This document shows positions 1-5,309 of a stretch of 5,309 bases of DNA, one piece after another. The stretch covers positions 1 through 5,309 of the forward strand of contig JALRGJ010000095.1 of NCBI GenBank assembly GCA_023253435.1. The letters are read 5' to 3'. Source of the DNA: Ilumatobacteraceae bacterium (GTDB taxonomy: Bacteria; Actinomycetota; Acidimicrobiia; Acidimicrobiales; Ilumatobacteraceae). Every line of letters starts with the position of its first letter. Positions within the stretch are counted from its first letter, which is position 1. Made by a program: the position numbers and the translations under genes. The notes under the pieces are model-generated. The model was not told the DNA's origin. It saw only the letters and a program-made list of their open reading frames with translations, and did not search any database.

Positions 1-108
1 TTGCCCCACAACATCATCAAGTGTTTTCGGACGCATTCGTGCCGCCAGTGGTGCACGTGACGCGAGACGTTCTTCAGATGAAGCAGAAAAGAGATCAGGC
101 TCCTCCAC
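1..108 (-). CDS. rarA: Replication-associated recombination protein A, N-terminal fragment (36 codons, continues past the left edge)
   Basis: RarA (MgsA; relative of eukaryotic WRNIP1/Mgs1) is a cytoplasmic AAA+ ATPase that acts at stalled replication forks and single-strand gaps. Only its N-terminus is here: 36 complete codons ending exactly at base 1. Residues 18-36 read RAPLAARMRPKTLDDVVGQ, which matches the conserved opening of the family (PLAxRMRP, then a short stretch ending in G-Q) just before the Walker A region, so the ATPase motifs lie outside the window. The start is GTG at 108-106. An in-frame TAG at 117-115 rules out a longer N-terminus, and an AAGG ribosome-binding site lies nine bases upstream. 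The gene starts 14 bases after the aspS stop, so it is probably co-transcribed. rarA also lies downstream of aspS in Bacillus and Mycobacterium, which supports the call. Identification rests on a short peptide but the match is specific. Confidence 0.88.
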   Translation of the reverse strand, partial: MEEPDLFSASSEERLASRAPLAARMRPKTLDDVVGQ

Positions 109-117
109 TGTGTTCTA

Positions 118-121
118 CCTT
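118..121 (-). promoter_or_regulatory. Ribosome-binding site of rarA
   Basis: AAGG on the minus strand lies directly after the aspS TGA (125-123) and nine bases before the GTG at 108-106. It supports that GTG as the rarA start. The 14-base gap has no room for a terminator or promoter, so ribosomes finishing aspS probably help initiate rarA. Confidence 0.6.
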
Positions 122-122
122 C

Positions 123-1886
123 TCAAGAACTGGCGGGAGGCGGCAATGTTCGGAGACCAAGTTCTGCAAGTTGTGGCGCATCAACTGGAGTGGGCGCATT
201 TGTCATGGGATCTGCTCCACTCTGTGTCTTTGGAAATGCCACCACTTCTCGGATGTTTTCTTCCCCAGCAAGAATTGCCGTGAGACGGTCAATACCGAAT
301 GCAAAGCCACCATGAGGTGGTGCACCGTATTTGAATGGCTGAAGGAAGAACCCGAAACGTTTATCGGCTTCCTCATCAGAAATACCTAATTCATTGAACA
401 CTTGACGTTGCATTTCAGGGTCGTGAATTCTGATGGAGCCAGAACCAAGTTCCCAACCATTAAGCACAAGGTCATAGGCAAGTGCACGAACCTTGAGAGG
501 TTCGGATGACAACAAATGAAGATCATCAGGATGGGGATGACAGAAAGGGTGGTGCCCAGGTCGAGGACGTCCAGAGGTTGGATCAACTCCTACAAACAAG
601 GGAAATTCTGTCACCCATACATATCGGTAAGGCCCTTCATGAACGGGAGGACGTCCAATGTCGTTACGCAGTGTCCCCAGTACCTCACAGGTGGTCTCCC
701 AGTCATCGGCAACGAGAAGCAGAAGATCTCCCTCAACTGCGCCCATTGTTTGCAGAAGTGATGAGCGTTCGGAGTCTGATAAAAACTTTGCAACAGGAGA
801 ATCAATAACTCCAGAAGCACCAATCTTCATCCAGACAAGACCTTTTGCTCCGATCTTTTTGGCACGATCAGTGAGCGCATCAAGTTTGTTTCTGCCATAG
901 GCCGCTGCCTCGGGATACTGCGATGCATTAACACGTATTCCTTTAATACTTGGCGCACCGGCAAAAGCCTTGAACTCTGTGCCGGAAAAAACACTTGTGA
1001 GCTCCACTAACTCCATCCCAAAACGAAGATCAGGTTTATCTACCCCAAACCGTTCCATTGCTTCTCGCCATGTAATGCGTTGAATCTGAGGAGGCTCTTC
1101 TCCGGTCACTGCTTTTGCAGCTGCCACAACGGCCTTGCCGATGAACTCCAGAACATCTTCTTGAGACACAAATGACATCTCGGCATCCATTTGCATGAAT
1201 TCATACTGACGATCAGCCCGAAGATCCTCATCTCGGAGGCATTTTGCTATCTGGAAGTAACGGTCAACACCGGCCACCATCAGTAACTGTTTCCACAGTT
1301 GAGGTGATTGAGGAAGGGCAAAAAATGACCCATGCTCCTTCCGAGAAGGAACGAGGAACTCACGCGCACCTTCTGGAGTTGAAGGCATCAACAGTGGTGT
1401 TTCAACTTCTAGGAATCCGTTGGCTTCCATTTCTGCGCGAATGGCACTATTGACTTTTGCTCGCACACGAAGGTTTTTTTGCATGCGCTCTCGTCGAATA
1501 TCGAGATACCGATACTTCAGACGGATCATCTCATCCACATCATCTGCTCGAGCATCGATGGGAAACGGAGGTGGCTCCGCGATATTGAGAACTTCAACAA
1601 CGCAATCACCCACTTCAACTCGACCGGTCGCTAGGGCTTCATTAACCGTTCCTTCTGGACGGGCACGTACAACTCCGGTGATTCTCACCACATATTCAGA
1701 ACGAACATCAACATCGTTATCTACAACGCACTGAATTACCCCGGAGTGATCACGAAGATCAACAAATGCAAGCTTCTCGCCATGCTCACGTCGGCGACTC
1801 ACCCATCCGCATAAGGAAACAGTTGATCCGATTGATGTTTCCGAAAGCTCTCCACACATGTGGGTTCTCATTGCAGTGGATTTCAT
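123..1886 (-). CDS. aspS: Aspartyl-tRNA synthetase, bacterial type, probably non-discriminating
   Basis: Class II aminoacyl-tRNA synthetase, cytosolic homodimer, charging tRNA-Asp (and probably tRNA-Asn) with aspartate. At 587 residues it has the usual bacterial length. Order: N-terminal OB-fold anticodon domain (about 7-105); class II core with motif 1 near 150-166; flipping loop STPEGAREF (169-177, E172); QSPQL (193-197) with K199; motif 2 around 210-237 (R218, E220, Q227, F230, D234); bacterial GAD insertion (about 290-410); HHPF (445-448); SGSIRIH (482-488); motif 3 GGFAFGIDR (526-534, R534); and the bacterial tail starting FPKTQSGADP. Anticodon-domain H35 and G79 match residues linked to non-discriminating enzymes. 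Oddities are a shortened OB fold, QLWKQ instead of the common QLFKQ, and RQYEFMQMD in motif 2. The start ATG at 1886 overlaps the hisS stop as ATGA and follows a good GGAGG. An in-frame ATG at residue 6 (MRTHMCGEL) aligns with the usual family start but has no ribosome-binding site. The stop is TGA. Confidence 0.97.
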   Translation of the reverse strand: MKSTAMRTHMCGELSETSIGSTVSLCGWVSRRREHGEKLAFVDLRDHSGVIQCVVDNDVDVRSEYVVRITGVVRARPEGTVNEALATGRVEVGDCVVEVLNIAEPPPFPIDARADDVDEMIRLKYRYLDIRRERMQKNLRVRAKVNSAIRAEMEANGFLEVETPLLMPSTPEGAREFLVPSRKEHGSFFALPQSPQLWKQLLMVAGVDRYFQIAKCLRDEDLRADRQYEFMQMDAEMSFVSQEDVLEFIGKAVVAAAKAVTGEEPPQIQRITWREAMERFGVDKPDLRFGMELVELTSVFSGTEFKAFAGAPSIKGIRVNASQYPEAAAYGRNKLDALTDRAKKIGAKGLVWMKIGASGVIDSPVAKFLSDSERSSLLQTMGAVEGDLLLLVADDWETTCEVLGTLRNDIGRPPVHEGPYRYVWVTEFPLFVGVDPTSGRPRPGHHPFCHPHPDDLHLLSSEPLKVRALAYDLVLNGWELGSGSIRIHDPEMQRQVFNELGISDEEADKRFGFFLQPFKYGAPPHGGFAFGIDRLTAILAGEENIREVVAFPKTQSGADPMTNAPTPVDAPQLAELGLRTLPPPASS

Positions 1887-1899
1887 TGTTGTGGCCTCC
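1883..1899 (-). promoter_or_regulatory. aspS ribosome-binding site and hisS/aspS ATGA overlap
   Basis: GGAGG at 1899-1895 lies eight bases before the aspS ATG (1886-1884), inside the last hisS codons. The hisS TGA (1885-1883) shares bases with that ATG. This is the classic layout for stop-start translational coupling, and it decides the aspS start in favour of 1886 over the ATG five codons later. Confidence 0.8.
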
Positions 1900-3166
1900 G
1901 CGGCTCTCTTGCACCTACTAGTTCACTCATATAAGTGAAAAGTGTGCTTTGGGGGATATTGACTTGCTCTGAGGTCGACAAGTTGCGCACGGTGCATGTG
2001 GACTGCGCAGCCTCATCTTCTCCAATAATGACCGCGCAGGTGGCTCCGCTTTTATCTGCTGCCTTCATTTGAGACTTCATGCTTCTGCCTTCATAGGCGC
2101 GATCCACGTTGAAACCTGCAGCGCGCAAAATGTGTGCAATTCGGGTGGCGTGGGTGCCGTTGACCGTATCGATAATGAAGGCATCCATGCGAGGAGCAAC
2201 GGGCAGGAAACACTCCTCCGCATCGCATGCAAGCAAAGTTCTATCGACGCCAAGAGCAAAGCCAATTCCTGGAGTAGCAGGCCCTCCTAGGTCCTCAACG
2301 AGCCCGTCGTATCGCCCGCCACCACCAACAGCATTTTGAGCAGAATCTAAAGCTGACGAAATGTATTCAAATGTTGTGCGTCTGTAGTAATCGAGTCCGC
2401 GAACAAGCTTGTCGTTCACTGTGAAGGGAATATTCAGTTCTCGTAATCCACTCAAAACTGAATTGAAGTGCTCAGCGGCACCAGAACTTAAGAAATCTGA
2501 AATGACTGGAGCACCAGAAATAACGGCAGCGTCTTGCTCGCGTTTTGAATCAAGGACTCTCAGAGGATTGCGTTGAAGAGTTGCCTGAGCCTCTTGACTT
2601 AAACTTGAGATATTCGAGGAAAAATATTTTTCCAGTGCATCCACATACCTCTCGCGATCTCCTGCATCACCTAATGAGTTGATGATGAGTTCCACTTTTT
2701 TGAGGCCCAGAGCTTTATAGAAATGCCAACCGAGTGCGATTACTTCGATATCAAGTTGAGGATCGTCCACCCCTAACGCTTCGATACCTACTTGATCAAA
2801 CTGCCGATAGCGACCAGCCTGTGCTTTTTCATAGCGAAAATTGGGGCCGGAGTACCACACCTTCCAAGGGGCAAGTGGCCTGTGCTGAGCAAAGGCTCTA
2901 CACACACTGGCTGTATGTTCGGGCCGCAGAGCGATATGTCTGTCGCCTTTGTCGACAAAGTCATACATCTCTTTAGTGACAACATCGGTGGCGTCTCCCA
3001 GTCGTTGAAACACTCCAATGTCTTCAAACATGGGTGGAATGATGCATTGGTAGCCAGATGCCTCTACTTCTTGAGCGAAGATACGCGTGAACTCTCTCCA
3101 CCGTCCCGCATGGGGAGGCAAGATATCGCGGGTTCCTGGGGTGGTCTGGAATGACGGCACGACCAC
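1883..3166 (-). CDS. hisS: Histidyl-tRNA synthetase
   Basis: Class II synthetase, cytosolic homodimer, forming His-tRNA-His from histidine, ATP and tRNA. The 427 residues are normal for the bacterial enzyme. The N-terminus has the typical F-x(3)-GTRDILPP opening (6-18). Motif 1 lies near 39-50. RPEHTA (81-86) corresponds to the histidine/ATP-binding RPEGTA, with H84 in place of the usual glycine. Motif 2 and its loop run from 104 to 131 (FRYEKAQAGRYRQFDQVG at 110-127, with R111, R121 and Q125). The histidine-specific HisA motif is LVRGLDYYRRTTFE (254-267), with R256 equivalent to the catalytic arginine. GGGRYDGL (282-289) is followed by motif 3 GIGFALGVDR (300-309). A C-terminal anticodon-binding domain spans about 325-415. 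Together these make it a true synthetase and not the paralogue HisZ. The start is GTG at 3166, five bases after the rel stop; a second GTG two codons later is an alternative. No strong ribosome-binding site is visible, so coupling to rel is likely. The stop overlaps the aspS start. Confidence 0.97.
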   Translation of the reverse strand: MVVPSFQTTPGTRDILPPHAGRWREFTRIFAQEVEASGYQCIIPPMFEDIGVFQRLGDATDVVTKEMYDFVDKGDRHIALRPEHTASVCRAFAQHRPLAPWKVWYSGPNFRYEKAQAGRYRQFDQVGIEALGVDDPQLDIEVIALGWHFYKALGLKKVELIINSLGDAGDRERYVDALEKYFSSNISSLSQEAQATLQRNPLRVLDSKREQDAAVISGAPVISDFLSSGAAEHFNSVLSGLRELNIPFTVNDKLVRGLDYYRRTTFEYISSALDSAQNAVGGGGRYDGLVEDLGGPATPGIGFALGVDRTLLACDAEECFLPVAPRMDAFIIDTVNGTHATRIAHILRAAGFNVDRAYEGRSMKSQMKAADKSGATCAVIIGEDEAAQSTCTVRNLSTSEQVNIPQSTLFTYMSELVGAREPRRPQQ

Positions 3167-3171
3167 TAAGG
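3167..3171 (-). promoter_or_regulatory. rel/hisS junction, five-base gap, probable translational coupling
   Basis: The rel TAG (3174-3172) is followed by five bases and then the hisS GTG at 3166. No GGAGG-like sequence sits at normal spacing. The nearest purine-rich stretch is a GGGGG at 3189-3185, about 18 bases upstream and within rel. Initiation of hisS probably depends on ribosomes ending on rel. No T-box, leader peptide or terminator could fit here. Confidence 0.5.
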
Positions 3172-5309
3172 CTAGTCGGCACTGCCCCCAGGCACGATGC
3201 GATATGCGTCGTACACCGAATCAATGGACTTAATGACCCGTAAAACGAACTCCAAATGATTGGGGTCGGCAAGCTCAAATTCAAATCGCATTTTTGCGAC
3301 TCTGTCAGAGCCCGTATTTGTGGAGCACGCCACAATGTTGACGTGCTGCTCAGATAACGCGTTAGCCACGTCACGCAGTAATCGGCTGCGATCTAGGGCA
3401 ACCACTTCAACCCCGGCTGTAAAGACTGTTCCGGGCGAAGTACGAGCCCATTCAACATCGATCATCTTCGTGGGTTCGCCCTCCACGAGCGATTCCGCAT
3501 TTGCACAGTCCGCTCTGTGAACACTGACACCACGACCTTTGGTGACGAACCCGATGATGTCGTCTCCTGGAACAGGTGTGCAACAACGAGACAGCCGAAC
3601 GAGAACATCTTCTAGCCCCTCTACATGAATCCCCGACGAGCGTCTCCGCTCCACAGTTGGCCTGTCGATACGAATAGGCATCGCAAGTTGCTCATCGCTT
3701 CCCTCGCGGCGAACTGCTCGACCGATTCTTTGAGCAAAACCACGTGCAGACACATGGTGTTCACCAATAGCGGCAAACAATGTTTCAACGTCGGACATGT
3801 TGAGTGCTTCAAGTTCCTGCAAGAAAGCATCAGAAGACCAGATTCTCTGAACCGGTAATCCTTCTCTGCGCAATTCCGCAGTGAGTTCTTCTCGACCAGT
3901 TTCCACCATGTCTTCTCGACGCTCTCGAGTGAACCATGCCTTGATCTTGTTCCGAGCACGAGCTGATTGAACAAAACCCAGCCAATCTCGCGATGGCCCT
4001 GCATCCTCCACCTTTGAGGTGAAGATCTCACACGTGTCACCTGAGTTCAGTACAACGTCGAGTGAAACGAGGCGACCATTAACTCGGGCTCCAACACAGG
4101 AATGTCCCACTTCTGTGTGCACTGCATACGCAAAATCGACTGGAGTGGAATTCACGGGCAGGGTGATGACGCGCCCCTTCGGAGTGAAAACAAAAACCTC
4201 TTCTTGTTCCAGGTCGCTCTTTAAGTCAGCCATGAATTCACGAGGATCCATGATGTCTGACTGCCAGTCAATGATTCTGTTCAACCAGTCAGAGTCACCT
4301 GCTTCCACGCCTTGCTTATACGCAAAGTGTGCTGCCACTCCCCACTCCGCACGTTCGTGCATTTCTTGGGTACGAATTTGAACTTCAAGAGGTTTGCCAC
4401 CAGGACCGATGACAGTGGTGTGAAGCGATTGATACAAATTGAATTTGGGCATTGCGATGTAATCTTTGAAACGCCCCACCACTGGACGCCACTTGCCGTG
4501 GATACAGCCGAGTGCGGCATAGCAATCGCGAACAGAATCGACAACGATTCGGACAGCCATGAGATCAAAGATCTCATCAAAGTCTTTGTCTTTCTGAACC
4601 ATCTTTTCGTAGATGCTCCACAGATGCTTACCTCGACCTCGCACTTCCGCCGAGATATTGACTTCACCCAGGCGACCTTTTACTTCAGCGATGGCCTTTG
4701 CCAAATACACATCGCGCTCAGGCGTTCTTGTAGATACGAGATAATCCAATTCAGCAAAGCGTTTTGGATACAGAGCAGCAAATGCAAGGTCTTCTAATTG
4801 CTGTTTAATCTCTTGCATTCCAAGTCGATTTGCTAACGGAGCGTAAATATCAAGGGTTTCCTGCGCTATCCGCTGTTGTTTGTCTACTGGAACTGCTGCA
4901 AGAGTGCGCATGTTGTGGAGTCGATCTGCCAATTTGATAACGAGGACTCTCATATCGCGAGCCATGGCAACAAGCATTTTTCGCATTGTGGCTGCTTGTT
5001 GTGCTTCGCGAGAGTCAAACTGCAGGCGCTCTAATTTGGTGACGCCATCGACAAGACCCGCAACTTCGTCGCCGAAATCTCTCAGAACATCCTCAAGTGT
5101 GATTTCTGTATCTTCTACAGCGTCATGCAACAGTGCGGCAGCTAAGGAAACATCATCGAGTCCAATGTCGGCCACAATGCGCGCAACAGCGATGGGATGA
5201 TTGATGTACGACTCGCCAGAAGATCTGCTTTGGCTGATGTGGGCAACTCGGGCGACTTCATACGCTCGGTTCACCAAAGTCACGGGAGCCTTGGGGTGCC
5301 TACGTCGAT
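3172..5309 (-). CDS. rel: Bifunctional (p)ppGpp synthetase/hydrolase (long RSH protein), 5' end beyond the right edge
   Basis: Ribosome-associated stringent-response enzyme that makes pppGpp/ppGpp from ATP and GTP/GDP and also degrades it. Numbering from the GTG at 5283: the hydrolase HD domain (about 5-170) keeps R20, H29, H53-D54, E57-D58, D120 and N124. The synthetase domain (about 205-320) keeps R217, K219, D240, R271, K273, K280, Y284, H288 and E300. RFKD (271-274) is the RXKD form of bifunctional Rel/SpoT rather than the EXDD of monofunctional RelA. Next come the TGS domain (362-423), which in this family contacts the 3' end of deacylated tRNA, a helical domain (about 425-545), the zinc-finger/conserved-cysteine domain (553-600; C567, C568, H589, C593) and a C-terminal ACT domain (617-690). 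The frame stays open upstream of 5283: codons 5307-5284 read RRRHPKAP, resembling the segment before the first helix of actinobacterial Rel, so the true start is outside, about 15-50 codons upstream. The stop is TAG. No frameshift or missing catalytic residue is seen. Confidence 0.97.
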   Translation of the reverse strand, partial: RRRHPKAPVTLVNRAYEVARVAHISQSRSSGESYINHPIAVARIVADIGLDDVSLAAALLHDAVEDTEITLEDVLRDFGDEVAGLVDGVTKLERLQFDSREAQQAATMRKMLVAMARDMRVLVIKLADRLHNMRTLAAVPVDKQQRIAQETLDIYAPLANRLGMQEIKQQLEDLAFAALYPKRFAELDYLVSTRTPERDVYLAKAIAEVKGRLGEVNISAEVRGRGKHLWSIYEKMVQKDKDFDEIFDLMAVRIVVDSVRDCYAALGCIHGKWRPVVGRFKDYIAMPKFNLYQSLHTTVIGPGGKPLEVQIRTQEMHERAEWGVAAHFAYKQGVEAGDSDWLNRIIDWQSDIMDPREFMADLKSDLEQEEVFVFTPKGRVITLPVNSTPVDFAYAVHTEVGHSCVGARVNGRLVSLDVVLNSGDTCEIFTSKVEDAGPSRDWLGFVQSARARNKIKAWFTRERREDMVETGREELTAELRREGLPVQRIWSSDAFLQELEALNMSDVETLFAAIGEHHVSARGFAQRIGRAVRREGSDEQLAMPIRIDRPTVERRRSSGIHVEGLEDVLVRLSRCCTPVPGDDIIGFVTKGRGVSVHRADCANAESLVEGEPTKMIDVEWARTSPGTVFTAGVEVVALDRSRLLRDVANALSEQHVNIVACSTNTGSDRVAKMRFEFELADPNHLEFVLRVIKSIDSVYDAYRIVPGGSAD

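Noticed and set aside
109..122. Terminator or promoter between aspS and rarA
   Set aside because: Only 14 bases, with a ribosome-binding site and no inverted repeat or T-tract.
21..389. 122-codon plus-strand open frame across the rarA/aspS junction
   Set aside because: It lies antisense to the aspS C-terminus, a well-supported synthetase end, and to the start of rarA. Its translation shows no recognisable domain.
1420..1734. Arg/Ser/Thr-rich plus-strand open frame
   Set aside because: Composition is typical of antisense reading of a synthetase gene, and it lies wholly within aspS.
2792..3154. Plus-strand open frame opposite the hisS N-terminus
   Set aside because: Antisense to HisRS motifs 1 and 2, with no independent evidence of coding.
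1883..3166. HisZ (regulatory HisRS paralogue) as an alternative identity
   Set aside because: HisRS motifs 2 and 3, the catalytic arginine in LVRGLDYY and the C-terminal anticodon domain are all present.
3167..3171. T-box or amino-acid-responsive leader ahead of the synthetase genes
   Set aside because: The five-base gap cannot hold one; any such control would have to be upstream of rel, outside the window.
3024..3374. Minus-strand frame spanning the rel/hisS junction, possibly a small gene such as dtd in the expected position
   Set aside because: It overlaps intact ends of both rel and hisS in a different phase and its translation does not resemble dtd or any other family I recognise.
3621..4040. 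139-codon minus-strand open frame in another phase within rel
   Set aside because: Out-of-phase shadow of the Rel helical and zinc-finger regions; no frameshift evidence, since the Rel frame runs uninterrupted.
4312..4797. 161-codon plus-strand open frame, the longest antisense frame
   Set aside because: Fully antisense to the rel synthetase domain, whose catalytic residues are conserved. The translation has no family features and no clear ribosome-binding site was seen.

Overview
The window is a compact bacterial operon fragment read entirely from the minus strand. In transcription order it holds rel (a (p)ppGpp synthetase/hydrolase whose 5' end lies beyond the right edge), hisS (histidyl-tRNA synthetase), aspS (aspartyl-tRNA synthetase) and the first 36 codons of rarA (an AAA+ replication-recombination ATPase running off the left edge). 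The non-coding DNA amounts to a 5-base gap between rel and hisS and a 14-base gap between aspS and rarA. hisS and aspS overlap by four bases (ATGA). There is no room for a terminator, a T-box or another leader inside the cluster, so the four genes are probably one translationally coupled transcript whose promoter is upstream of the right edge.

The gene order rel, hisS, aspS, rarA is a known conserved neighbourhood. In Bacillus and Mycobacterium the same genes occur in this order with others between them (for example dtd, ppiB or a glyoxalase-like gene). Here those genes are absent and the four abut. Sequence style (the Rel, AspRS and RarA N-terminus, GTG starts, about half G+C by eye) points to an actinobacterium, most plausibly an Acidimicrobiia-like lineage. 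That placement is an inference from remembered family sequences, not a computed phylogeny.

Functionally, the set joins tRNA charging (His, Asp and probably indirect Asn) with the enzyme that answers uncharged tRNA on the ribosome by making (p)ppGpp, and with a replication-fork maintenance ATPase. All three long proteins keep their main catalytic residues and look intact. The most informative observation is that AspRS carries the two anticodon-domain residues (H35, G79) associated with non-discriminating enzymes. This predicts that the organism makes Asn-tRNA through GatCAB. AspRS also has a shortened OB fold and an unusual motif 2. I see no mobile element, CRISPR array, RNA gene or clearly new system; this is mainly a core housekeeping region.
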